The position numbers were made by a program, and so were the translations under genes. From positions 1-31,865 of IMG/VR virus record IMGVR_UViG_3300025601_000070: 31,865 nucleotides of DNA; one strand, 5' to 3'. The notes below the pieces were generated by a model. It saw only the letters and a program-made list of their open reading frames with translations, was not told the DNA's origin and ran no database searches. Numbering within the stretch: position 1 is the stretch's first letter; the number at the start of each line of letters is the position of its first letter. The DNA is from a virus. Below are positions 8,280 to 15,928 of this stretch, one piece after another.

Positions 8280-8779
8280 CAGAATGATAAAGTATAATTA
8301 ACAATTTCACAGTTACGACTTATGTCCTTAACAAAATAACAACACTTTGGTTTGGGGCCGCTCTCTAGAGGAACTGTTAATAGCTGTCCATTTTTTAATT
8401 TAGGTGAATACCAATTAACATCTTGGTACACATCAACAATTTCAATGTCAAGGAAACTAGGACGAAAGTCAGTTAAGTTATTAAACTGGAATGCTCTAAA
8501 TCCTCTATCATTAATTGAAGTTAATGGTAATACTTCTAGATCACCAACATCAGGTTCACCAATAAGTATCTGCCAATCCACAGGCATTTTAATAGTATGT
8601 TCGCCTATCTTTAATACCAACGCCGGTGAGTTAAACGATTCTAAAAAGATCAATGGAATCCAATGATAGTCTGGGTTAGTTGGATCACTGTTATCTAATA
8701 TACTAAATCGCATATCATCTATTTCATCTGGTAATGTGTCCAGGTCGTATTTTGTATTGTCTAATGTAAGTATTTGCAT
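8279..8779 (-). CDS. Conserved phage protein, function unknown
   Basis: A 166-residue protein, beta-rich by eye, with a DWQILIGEPDVGDLEVLPL core near the middle and a C-terminal CCYFVKDISRN stretch. I do not recognise a family with known function. The reading frame extends upstream to a GTG at 8830, but a perfect sigma70 promoter ends nine bases before the ATG at 8779, so transcription would begin downstream of the GTG; I therefore choose 8779. The stop overlaps the start of the gp62-like gene (TGATG), so this promoter probably serves the block down to 5567. Confidence 0.65.
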   Translation of the reverse strand: MQILTLDNTKYDLDTLPDEIDDMRFSILDNSDPTNPDYHWIPLIFLESFNSPALVLKIGEHTIKMPVDWQILIGEPDVGDLEVLPLTSINDRGFRAFQFNNLTDFRPSFLDIEIVDVYQDVNWYSPKLKNGQLLTVPLESGPKPKCCYFVKDISRNCEIVNYTLSF

Positions 8780-8788
8780 ATTACCCTT

Positions 8789-8817
8789 ATTATAAGTTAC
8801 TGTGTTGTGTCTGTCAA
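8789..8817 (-). promoter_or_regulatory. Perfect-consensus sigma70 promoter (TTGACA-N17-TATAAT)
   Basis: On the minus strand TTGACA (8812-8817) and TATAAT (8789-8794) are separated by exactly 17 bases. Nine bases (AAGGGTAAT) separate the -10 box from the ATG at 8779, so the predicted start lies within about three bases of the ATG. Confidence 0.85.
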
Positions 8818-8820
8818 GAA

Positions 8821-10278
8821 CTATTTCCACTCAATCTTTTCAACTTCAAACGGATAGTTCGCTTCTCTATAAAATGCTTTACGTTTAGTTAAATGTCGTT
8901 TGGCAAATTTGCATGTTGATGTTATGTCCCATATCTGAACAAAGTCTTTATCTTCTGCTTTACGTATACCTCGTCCTATACTTTGTATAACTCTAATAAA
9001 GCTCTTACCAGGCTCAACAAGCACAAGATTGAAAATACGAGGGATATTAATGCCCACAGCGGCAACACCATAAGTAGCAATAATAACTTTACTATCCATT
9101 CTAGCAATTTCGTCATACTCATCCTTTCGGTCCTTGGCTTTAGTAGCCCCTGATACAAACACTGCATCTGTAATTAGTTCAGTTAACATCTTGCCTGGAG
9201 CAATTCTATCTACTAAAACTAAAGTATTTCCACTTGCCCTAATCTTAGTAATCAGATCGGCCATATACTTCATACGGTCTTGTGTCTCTAAGAGATATCG
9301 AAGTTCGTCCTGATACGACGTGTATTCAGTATGATCGACTAACTGCACTACATTTACATGGCAGTTAGCCAACACACCCTCCTGCTGTAGTTCATTTGCT
9401 GATAGTTTACCTATTACGTCACCTATACTACATCGTAAACTCATACGCTCAGATGCTTCTTTAGGTATTGTTCCTGTTAATCCCCAACGGATAGGCACCT
9501 TAGACATTGCACCAGTTAACAAAGTTTTTAACGCATCTGCTTTAGCCATGTGTACTTCATCAACCATGACACAAACAACGTCCTGAAGAAATTCATCTAT
9601 TGTAATATCTACTTCGTGTGCTTTTGATCCTTTGAGCAGAATGTTTAGACTTTGCCAAGTACATATAGTGTGTGTCTTTCCAAATTCTTTACGGTCACCA
9701 AAGTAAACACCTACGTCTAGTCCCATGTTGATATAGTCTGCTTCAGTTTGTGTAACTAAACTTTTATTTGGAACAATAACAATAGTTCTACCATGCTGTT
9801 CGCAACAGTGACTTAGCACTGCCGTGATTAAAGTTTTGCCAGCACCTGTTGCTATTTCTTGTAAGCATTGAGGATTTGATAAAAACTTATTAATTATCTC
9901 AACTTGATAGTCTCTAAGCATTATCGGTTGTCCTGCTATTGGATGTGTTGGATCCCAGACTAAATGACTGTAGCTATCTTCTCTGACTTGAGTAAACTCA
10001 AACGTTCTTTCGTAGTCTCTGTAATCTTCAAGATCAACCTCATAGTTATATTGTTCAAGTACCGGTAATATCTCATCTAACAAGTTGATGTAGGTACTGC
10101 CTCCTAGCTGGAAGTAACCAACTTTTCCGTCCCATCTGCCTAATCTAACTGCGGGCATGTATCGTGCACCAGGAACTTCAAACTTGAACATGTCAACCAG
10201 CTTCTTGCGGACGTCGAGATCAAGTCCTTCAATCTTTACGTTGACTTCATCTTTAATATGTAATAAGGCTTGTTTCAT
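8821..10278 (-). CDS. uvsW: UvsW-type recombination helicase
   Basis: A 485-residue superfamily 2 helicase of the UvsW type, which in T4 processes recombination intermediates and R-loops and switches replication from origin to recombination mode. A short N-terminal domain (about 1-110) precedes the Q-like motif LRDYQ at 121-125, Walker A ATGAGKT at 143-149, DEVH at 240-243, TGT at 268-270 and the motif VI QSIGRGIRK at 432-440. The length matches T4 UvsW (about 500). The ATG overlaps the stop of the molybdopterin oxidoreductase as ATGA, so the two are probably translated from one mRNA. Confidence 0.93.
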   Translation of the reverse strand: MKQALLHIKDEVNVKIEGLDLDVRKKLVDMFKFEVPGARYMPAVRLGRWDGKVGYFQLGGSTYINLLDEILPVLEQYNYEVDLEDYRDYERTFEFTQVREDSYSHLVWDPTHPIAGQPIMLRDYQVEIINKFLSNPQCLQEIATGAGKTLITAVLSHCCEQHGRTIVIVPNKSLVTQTEADYINMGLDVGVYFGDRKEFGKTHTICTWQSLNILLKGSKAHEVDITIDEFLQDVVCVMVDEVHMAKADALKTLLTGAMSKVPIRWGLTGTIPKEASERMSLRCSIGDVIGKLSANELQQEGVLANCHVNVVQLVDHTEYTSYQDELRYLLETQDRMKYMADLITKIRASGNTLVLVDRIAPGKMLTELITDAVFVSGATKAKDRKDEYDEIARMDSKVIIATYGVAAVGINIPRIFNLVLVEPGKSFIRVIQSIGRGIRKAEDKDFVQIWDITSTCKFAKRHLTKRKAFYREANYPFEVEKIEWK

Positions 10279-12311
10279 TTAATATCCGCAAACACAAATT
10301 TATTTTGTGGGTTAAGGTAATCTACATTATCTGTAGAAGTTAGTTTGTTTATTATAGCATGATTTGTTATTCTTAGCAAACCCGATTGGAGATTAGTATC
10401 TACCAAACATTCTAGGTTAACCGCGCCTGCTCGAGTTAACAATGTTCTAATGTCCCCTGATTGAATGCGTAACTTGTTGGCATCCAACGAACTAATCTCC
10501 AATCTTGCTCGTTCGTTGTTTTTGATTAATTCATTCATTGATGTTTTCTGACGATATCCGCACTGTAAAACGTAAGGCCATTTATCATTTGTTAACTTAT
10601 TAGAATTTAATCTTGCCGACAATAACAGTTGCTTAGGAGCTAAATCAACTTTATGAGCTAACTTAACATCAAAATCAGACTGAACAAAGTGTTCTAGTGA
10701 CAACTTGTTGGTTAGATTAGTTGCTATGCTAACACTTTCTTCTAACGATAGTTCCCTCATGCCTGCAATAAAAAATTTCCATGCGGCTATGGGGACCAAT
10801 GGATGTGCTGAAGTGTTGGCAATTTTATACATTGTGTAATAAGCAACTGGGTCTTTCTTAACATAAAGATCATATAATTCTGTAAAGAATTGCAATTGAT
10901 TTTGATCCCACAGGTTACTAAAGTATTCAAGTTGTGTGTGATCTATTAGTTTCCGTCTTTCTAATATATTTTCAAAAATATCAATATTTAATCTTGCTTT
11001 AGTCTTATCAACAACCGGAAAACTTAATTGTGCTTTGTCACTTGTTGATGTAACTATCTCAGACTTTTCCAGGAAAGTAGGAGTAGGCAATACATAATCT
11101 GCTAACTTTGCTGTTTCGCTCATAAAACTATCAAGCACTACCACAAGACCAACTTGACTAATTTGTTCTTTAAATTTTTGTTGATTAGGATATCTAATAG
11201 CTGGATTCGAATTGTCAATGATTACTGTGTCAAATTTATCAATATTATCTGTTACGTAACTAGCATTTGTAATTCCGGCAAGTTGTTTTTGCTTGCCAAA
11301 CGGTACAGTTGGTTGTATAAAGTAATGATCACTAACCATGCCTGGCACTATAGAACCATCAGTGATCAACATGGTGCCGACTCGTTGAAAATTTCCTGTT
11401 ATTAGATATAGCAATGAGATTAGATAACTATTAGCCATCGGATATAATGAGTGGTCAATGCCATTTCCACTTAAAATACTAACACTGTTACTTTGATTAA
11501 TAATGGTAGCAAGTTCTGTAATATCTGCTACGGGTATCCCGCAGACATCTGAATATTCTAATAGATCTAACTGAGAAAAGTGTTTTTTAACTTTATCAAA
11601 ATTATCACAATGATCATTGACGAATTGTTGATCAATGTAATCATTATCAATAATAATTTTTATAATTGCTGATAGTAGCCAGGCGTCTGTTCCTGGCTTT
11701 AGTTGAAAATGTTTATCGGCACGCTTTGTTGTTTCTGTAATACAGGGATCAATTACTAGTAACTGCCTGTCAGGATCTTTCGTTAAAGAATTTATATTAG
11801 CTCTTACTCTAGGAGTGTGTTGTGTTACCCACGGATTCTGACCAATTACAATATGTGTCTGACTGTTTTCTGTGTCGGGCCTGGCCATATTACTAAACAT
11901 CAAACTAGGAACCAACACGGAGTAGGCCATCTCCATTGAATACACATTAGTAACATATTGTATACCTAAACGGTTAATCATTTCATATGCTAATAAACTG
12001 GCATATTCACTATCTGTTTTTGCCATATATATAGATCGATCAGGAGTAAGTCGACGACTAATATCGTTGAGTGCGTCTTCCCAACTAACGACTTCGAATC
12101 CAGAATCTGTTTTCCGTAACGGTTGAGTAATTCTATCCTCGTTGTATTGAAATTCTATCAGCTTCTGACTTTTTTCACAAATGTAACCTTTGCTTATTGG
12201 GTCATCAAAATTTGGCTTAATTTTAATAATCTGATCGTTAGAGTTAAGAGTTGCTTCAATCCCACATAGGGCTTGGCATAAATGACAAAAAGATTTACGA
12301 TTTTGACTCAT
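10275..12311 (-). CDS. Molybdopterin (bis-MGD) oxidoreductase, formate dehydrogenase/BisC-like
   Basis: An intact 678-residue protein, about the size of single-subunit enzymes such as FdhH (715). The N-terminus has the [4Fe-4S] ligand pattern C9-x2-C12-x3-C16-x28-C45. Family-typical elements follow: GYICEKS at 42-48, SWEDAL at 76-81, the cofactor loop IGQNPWVTQHTP at 156-167, and IDPCITETTKRADKHFQLKPGTD at about 187-209 (the D-P-x-x-T-E-T ... A-D ... P-G-T-D signature). The C-terminus matches the MGD-binding domain (LDANKLRIQSGD, then NKLTSTDNVDYLNP). The stretch that holds the Mo-ligating Cys/Sec in formate dehydrogenases aligns by eye with NVYSMEMAYS (122-131) and has no Cys, as in some uncharacterised BisC-like relatives. 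There is no Tat signal, so it is cytoplasmic. It sits between an AAA+ ATPase and UvsW, with its own strong promoter. The host would have to supply the cofactor. Substrate unknown. Confidence 0.88.
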   Translation of the reverse strand: MSQNRKSFCHLCQALCGIEATLNSNDQIIKIKPNFDDPISKGYICEKSQKLIEFQYNEDRITQPLRKTDSGFEVVSWEDALNDISRRLTPDRSIYMAKTDSEYASLLAYEMINRLGIQYVTNVYSMEMAYSVLVPSLMFSNMARPDTENSQTHIVIGQNPWVTQHTPRVRANINSLTKDPDRQLLVIDPCITETTKRADKHFQLKPGTDAWLLSAIIKIIIDNDYIDQQFVNDHCDNFDKVKKHFSQLDLLEYSDVCGIPVADITELATIINQSNSVSILSGNGIDHSLYPMANSYLISLLYLITGNFQRVGTMLITDGSIVPGMVSDHYFIQPTVPFGKQKQLAGITNASYVTDNIDKFDTVIIDNSNPAIRYPNQQKFKEQISQVGLVVVLDSFMSETAKLADYVLPTPTFLEKSEIVTSTSDKAQLSFPVVDKTKARLNIDIFENILERRKLIDHTQLEYFSNLWDQNQLQFFTELYDLYVKKDPVAYYTMYKIANTSAHPLVPIAAWKFFIAGMRELSLEESVSIATNLTNKLSLEHFVQSDFDVKLAHKVDLAPKQLLLSARLNSNKLTNDKWPYVLQCGYRQKTSMNELIKNNERARLEISSLDANKLRIQSGDIRTLLTRAGAVNLECLVDTNLQSGLLRITNHAIINKLTSTDNVDYLNPQNKFVFADIK

Positions 12312-12319
12312 ATGATAAT

Positions 12320-12348
12320 ATTATATAGTCAAGGGGAAAGGGTGTCAA
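12320..12348 (-). promoter_or_regulatory. Perfect-consensus sigma70 promoter for the molybdoenzyme gene
   Basis: The minus strand reads TTGACA (12343-12348), 17 bases, TATAAT (12320-12325), then eight bases to the ATG at 12311. The expected start is about two bases before the ATG, leaving no room for a ribosome-binding site. The -35 overlaps the hairpin at 12337-12363. Confidence 0.88.
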
Positions 12349-12363
12349 CCATCAACACCCTTT
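12337..12363. other. Inverted repeat overlapping the -35 box
   Basis: Nine-base arms AAAGGGTGT (12337-12345) and ACACCCTTT (12355-12363) flank a nine-base loop. It lies just after the stop of the AAA+ ATPase gene, but no T-run follows on either strand, so it is a poor intrinsic terminator. Because the left arm shares bases with the -35 element it could instead be an operator. Confidence 0.5.
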
Positions 12364-12383
12364 ATGAACAAGAAATGAACAAA

Positions 12384-13196
12384 TTATCTTCGTTTCATGC
12401 AGGTTGCTCTTGCTAGTTCTTGCCAATTTGTATTAGATACTTTTCTAAGATCGGCAATCTTAAGTGCCATACGTAAACTAAGTTCATTTACCATCGTTGC
12501 ATTGTCTTGTAAAAAGTTTAACATTTCTTCTTGCTCGTAACCATTAAAATCATAGTCTTGAAATAGAGCACCAGTACCTGCAATCTGTTTGATACGTAAT
12601 AGTTTATCTCTTTCAGTATCAAGTGTAAGATCTAAGTAATGGCATCTAGATTGTATTGCTTCTAAGTGATCTTGTAGTTTTTTACTTTTAACATTTTCAA
12701 ACTTTAAGTTAGTAATAAAAATAGCTGACCCTTCAAAGTTAAACGTATCTGGTACACCTTCATTACGTAACTTGTATGAATCAGTGTTCCAACAAATCTT
12801 TCTTGTTTTCTTTGAATCTAACGCCGCCTTAAGAATGTTTAATGATAATTCATCTTGTAGTATTGAGTCACAATCATCAAACACTAGTACATTGTCTTTT
12901 TCTTTGTAGTTGAATAGTTTACAGTATAAACCAATGGCACTCATTGCACCCTTAACAACATCATATTGTTTAGGTCTTGATGCAACTTCTGTAAACATGC
13001 TTGCTTTCTCTAATTGTTTTTCAACACCATATGACTTACCAACCCCTGGAGGGCCCACAACGATCATTGCTCTTATATCACCGCAAATTGCGGCTTTAGT
13101 CATGTCATCTAATATAGTAAAACGTTTGCTAATACGCTCGATAATTTGCTCATCTGTTTCTTTTTTGAATTTTATAGTTTTAGCTACCATATTCAT
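12384..13196 (-). CDS. Phage AAA+ ATPase
   Basis: A 270-residue AAA+ protein with Walker A GPPGVGKS at 48-55 and Walker B VLVFDDCD at 103-110; IFITNLKF may be sensor 1. It is not the gp44 clamp-loader ATPase by sequence pattern; similar stand-alone AAA proteins occur in marine phages without known role. A sigma70-type promoter (13235-13263) gives a leader of about 30 bases. The GGGGG ribosome site (13199-13203) lies two bases from the ATG at 13196 but eight from the ATG at 13190, so the latter may be the true start. A hairpin at 12337-12363 follows the stop. Confidence 0.8.
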   Translation of the reverse strand: MNMVAKTIKFKKETDEQIIERISKRFTILDDMTKAAICGDIRAMIVVGPPGVGKSYGVEKQLEKASMFTEVASRPKQYDVVKGAMSAIGLYCKLFNYKEKDNVLVFDDCDSILQDELSLNILKAALDSKKTRKICWNTDSYKLRNEGVPDTFNFEGSAIFITNLKFENVKSKKLQDHLEAIQSRCHYLDLTLDTERDKLLRIKQIAGTGALFQDYDFNGYEQEEMLNFLQDNATMVNELSLRMALKIADLRKVSNTNWQELARATCMKRR

Positions 13197-13234
13197 TACC
13201 CCCGTAAATGATTAATTCCTAACTTTCAAATACT

Positions 13235-13263
13235 ATTATAGCAGTTTTGGATTTATTGGTCAA
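13235..13263 (-). promoter_or_regulatory. Sigma70-type promoter (TTGACC-N17-TATAAT)
   Basis: On the minus strand TTGACC (13258-13263) and TATAAT (13235-13240) are 17 bases apart, with a leader of about 30 bases to the AAA+ ATPase gene. The -35 lies in the last codons of the 62-residue gene. Confidence 0.8.
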
Positions 13264-13441
13264 CCGAATTTAATGCTAACGTTCTCATTGAATCGTATAA
13301 TTGTTCAAGTTCATCATCTGGTAATGCAATACCTAACTCCTGTAGCTTCTGTTCAAACATTCCTGATGCGTCTAGGGCTAGCTGATCTATATCATCATAT
13401 AAATCTGCATTGACTTTTTCTAAGTTATAATTATATGCCAT
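13253..13441 (-). CDS. Small acidic protein, function unknown
   Basis: A 62-residue, strongly acidic, helical protein without cysteine. It is supported as a real gene by its own near-perfect sigma70 promoter, whose -10 box ends six bases before the ATG, predicting a leaderless transcript. It is the first gene of the early block, and small acidic early proteins of phages are often inhibitors of host proteins; nothing in the sequence names a target. Confidence 0.6.
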   Translation of the reverse strand: MAYNYNLEKVNADLYDDIDQLALDASGMFEQKLQELGIALPDDELEQLYDSMRTLALNSVDQ

Positions 13442-13447
13442 GTAAAC

Positions 13448-13476
13448 ATTATAACAAATTATAAATTATTAGTCAA
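13448..13476 (-). promoter_or_regulatory. Sigma70-type promoter (TTGACT-N17-TATAAT), leaderless
   Basis: On the minus strand TTGACT (13471-13476), 17 bases, TATAAT (13448-13453), six bases, ATG (13441). The start expected seven bases after the -10 is the A of the ATG. Confidence 0.82.
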
Positions 13477-13488
13477 CCAAAATATAGT

Positions 13489-13496
13489 AGTAAATA
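13489..13496 (+). promoter_or_regulatory. Late promoter-like box abutting ATG (AGTAAATA)
   Basis: AGTAAATA followed by CTCGT and the ATG at 13502. The TAAATACTC core matches T4 late promoters; the first bases are weaker. The same spacing occurs at 5202-5209 and 21876-21883. Confidence 0.5.
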
Positions 13497-13501
13497 CTCG
13501 T

Positions 13502-14485
13502 ATGAAAATGTTCAAATTATCAATCCATGACGAGCAATTGTTGAATACAACTCAGTTAATCGAATTCTTAGAGGCTAATTTAGAAGAAATTGTTCTGATA
13601 GTTACCGACGAGGGTCCTAGTATGTTTCATTGTAATGTTATTAAAATATTAGATGCACACGTTAAGAAACATAACCGCGACCCGTACACGATCAGGATAC
13701 AATCGGAAAATGTAATAGAAAATACCAACTTGTACACTAATATTAATAAGTGGAGAGACCTTAATCATTTTTGGTCTGATGGTGCTCGGAAATATAAACA
13801 ATCTAAAATAACTGCCATTGCTCTAAACAGCCATAATCGACTAGGATGTTTTATTGGAAGAAAGAATATTCCACGACTAAGCATACTATATTGGTTACGA
13901 GATCAAGATTGTTTATTAAGCTCGCAATATTATCCTTCATACAACTATGATATCTTAGATAAAACAGCATACGACCAATGGGTAACTGATGCAGAAAATT
14001 TTGATGATTGGTGTAAAAATATTGACATTACCAGTATAGATGGGATAGAACTGCTTGATCAGTATGTTATTAAAGATTGGGCTGAGGGAGAAGAATATCT
14101 GACTCCACAATTTAACCTTTTAAATTACTATAGAAACTTTGACATTGAGATAGTAGCAGAAACCTGGACGATGGGCACTACATTTTTTGCTACAGAAAAA
14201 ACTACTCGACCGTTGCTTGGTCGTAAACCTATAATAGTGTACGGACCGAAAGATTATCTGCATAACTTAAGACAGCTAGGATTTAAAACGTGGAGCTCGT
14301 GTTGGGACGAAACATATGATCACTATACAGGGCCCCGTCGTTGGCAAGCAATGCAAGAAACTATCAACAACATTCTGTCACTGCCTGGTGATGAATATCA
14401 AACTGTGGTCGAGCAAGCTCACACAATCAGCCTTTATAACAAACAATTTTATCTAGAAACACTAGTCAACAAAACCCCCACATAG
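13502..14485 (+). CDS. Fucosyltransferase-like glycosyltransferase (putative), paralogue of 5567-6586
   Basis: A 327-residue soluble protein. The C-terminal signature VAETWTMG ... TEKTTRPL (231-238) ... GFKTW (260-264) parallels FAES ... SEKTWKPI ... GFKTF in the gene at 5567-6586 and resembles the donor-binding region of GT10 fucosyltransferases. The N-terminal half diverges from its paralogue. It is the first + strand gene of the glycan island and ends in a hairpin whose loop is its TAG stop codon. Late-type box directly before the ATG. Enzyme activity is inferred from motif layout only. Confidence 0.45.
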   Translation: MKMFKLSIHDEQLLNTTQLIEFLEANLEEIVLIVTDEGPSMFHCNVIKILDAHVKKHNRDPYTIRIQSENVIENTNLYTNINKWRDLNHFWSDGARKYKQSKITAIALNSHNRLGCFIGRKNIPRLSILYWLRDQDCLLSSQYYPSYNYDILDKTAYDQWVTDAENFDDWCKNIDITSIDGIELLDQYVIKDWAEGEEYLTPQFNLLNYYRNFDIEIVAETWTMGTTFFATEKTTRPLLGRKPIIVYGPKDYLHNLRQLGFKTWSSCWDETYDHYTGPRRWQAMQETINNILSLPGDEYQTVVEQAHTISLYNKQFYLETLVNKTPT

Positions 14486-14498
14486 TGTGGGGTTGTTG
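14468..14498. terminator. Bidirectional terminator-like hairpin between convergent genes
   Basis: CCCCACA (14476-14482) pairs with TGTGGGG (14486-14492) around a three-base loop that is the TAG stop of the + strand gene. An outer CAACA/TGTTG pairing extends it. On the minus strand the stem is followed by GTTTTGTTG; on the + strand no T-run follows, so termination is more plausible for minus-strand transcripts from 15158. Confidence 0.6.
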
Positions 14499-14516
14499 AG
14501 ATATTACTTTATTTAA

Positions 14517-15158
14517 TTATACTATGCCGACGTGCGTATCAGGAGTATGATTCCATGTACACGTAAATACGTCACTATCTTCAAGAATTGGCCATGCTCT
14601 AGGGTTATAAGTATCATCATCCCAATTCACTAATGCTACACTATTAATTTGTCCATTTACCCTAACGTCATTGGATACAACATACACAGTTGCATCTCTG
14701 TGCAAATTGGCTGAATTAATTGTGTCATTTTGTGCATCAGATGGGTTTGTAACTGATCCAGCTACTAAGGCATTGTAAAGATCTGTGCCTAATGCTGTTT
14801 CACCTAACTCTGTTGCAAGGTGTGTTTGCGCCGCTGTTGAAACAGCAGTTATATCTGGTATGTTTGAATCAAACCAGGTCTTAGCTACGATGTGAGTTTC
14901 TGCTAGATTATATTCTGTTTTTCCTAAGCAAAGTTCACCACCTGTTGCAGTAAGTGAGTATGCTAGGTTACCTGTTGTTGCTTCATCTAATGTGAATGAA
15001 AACAAGTGATTGTTTGTGTCAGGTTGTCCAGATCTGACTGTTGTTGAATCGCTTACTGTGCCGTTAAATACCTCAACGCCACCCACGGATAACACAGCGG
15101 TTACATCACCTGATGATGCGTATGCTTGCCCGTATACTTTAAATGTTCTGTTAGCCAT
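14517..15158 (-). CDS. Putative virion structural / fibre protein
   Basis: A 213-residue Thr/Ala/Val-rich protein with beta-strand alternation. Its start MANRTFKVYGQAY and the carbohydrate-binding-like beta layout of the first 85 residues resemble short virion proteins of T4-like marine phages. Expression looks late: a GATAAATA box at 15186-15193 lies 27 bases upstream, and a good ribosome site (TTGGAGAA) precedes the ATG. No enzyme motif. It lies among glycosyltransferases, so it may be a modified surface protein; that is speculation. Confidence 0.6.
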   Translation of the reverse strand: MANRTFKVYGQAYASSGDVTAVLSVGGVEVFNGTVSDSTTVRSGQPDTNNHLFSFTLDEATTGNLAYSLTATGGELCLGKTEYNLAETHIVAKTWFDSNIPDITAVSTAAQTHLATELGETALGTDLYNALVAGSVTNPSDAQNDTINSANLHRDATVYVVSNDVRVNGQINSVALVNWDDDTYNPRAWPILEDSDVFTCTWNHTPDTHVGIV

Positions 15159-15184
15159 GTGCTATGTTCTCCAATATGTTAACA

Positions 15185-15928
15185 TTATTTATCCAGATGC
15201 CAATGGCGTAGGACTTCTTCGTCATTGATTTCATGCGGATTAGGTACTCCGTGAAATACAACTATACTTAAATCTTTAAAAATATGACTTCGGTCTTTGC
15301 CTCTGTTCGGGTATGATCTGTAAATAAAATCCATTCCGCCGTCCATTACTTCCCATCTATAACTTTTTACATGAGTTTGATCTAACCAACGCTTTTTACT
15401 TTCTGGGACCTCTGCATCTACAAAGTCTTGATCACCATTGTATTGTGTCATTATTGCATGATGATTACGTTTGAACTTTTTCCATAAATCAGAGAATTCA
15501 TCAGTGTTGAATACCATTACGCTACTATTTATTGTCCATTTATTTTTTTTCCATAGATAGCGAAAGTCTCTCACTGCCCAAAACTGCTCGTTGCCTAACC
15601 TAAGCATCCAGTCTAAATTACCTGTTAGTATAATATCTAAATCAAAATAGAATAACCTACCTTGAAAGTCTTTATGTCTAAATAATTGCGTTTTGTACCA
15701 CCAGGATTTTTTGGGTCCGGTAACACCTAGATCTTTGAGTGCATGTTTATGCCAGTGCTTAGGTACTTCTCTAGCTTTTTCTGTCCATATGTGAAAACGT
15801 ATAGGACAACTAAAGTTCCTACGTAGTCCTGCTTCTAATTTCTTAGCATAGTCTAAGGTATAGTATGCACCGTGTAATACACACCCACAGTCTATACCAT
15901 TTTTCATATAGTCATCTACCTGTTTCAT
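15185..15928 (-). CDS. Glycosyltransferase, GT-A type
   Basis: A 247-residue cytoplasmic protein. KSWWYKTQLF (74-83) followed by RLFYFDLDIILTGNL (91-105) with the metal-binding DLD at 96-98, then INSSVMVF and GDQDFVD, is the typical order of GT-A fold sugar transferases of the GT8/GT32 kind, with a nucleotide sugar and Mn2+. Donor and acceptor are unknown. It starts in an ATGA overlap with the GT-B-like gene upstream, and its last codons contain the late box of the next gene. Confidence 0.75.
   Translation of the reverse strand: MKQVDDYMKNGIDCGCVLHGAYYTLDYAKKLEAGLRRNFSCPIRFHIWTEKAREVPKHWHKHALKDLGVTGPKKSWWYKTQLFRHKDFQGRLFYFDLDIILTGNLDWMLRLGNEQFWAVRDFRYLWKKNKWTINSSVMVFNTDEFSDLWKKFKRNHHAIMTQYNGDQDFVDAEVPESKKRWLDQTHVKSYRWEVMDGGMDFIYRSYPNRGKDRSHIFKDLSIVVFHGVPNPHEINDEEVLRHWHLDK
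15186..15193 (-). promoter_or_regulatory. T4-type late promoter box (GATAAATA)
   Basis: Minus-strand GATAAATA inside the last codons of the glycosyltransferase gene, 27 bases before the ATG at 15158, with a GGAG ribosome site in between. This is the conventional T4 late arrangement. Confidence 0.65.

Noticed and set aside
8780-8830. N-terminal extension of the gene at 8279-8779 to a GTG
   Set aside because: The extension contains the consensus -35 and -10 boxes, and transcription would start at about 8782.
12337-12363. Intrinsic terminator after the AAA+ ATPase gene
   Set aside because: Good stem but no T-run on either strand; listed as an inverted repeat instead.
12384-13196. gp44 clamp-loader ATPase
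   Set aside because: It is an AAA+ protein, but lacks the RFC-box order and SRC arginine finger of clamp loaders that I could recognise.
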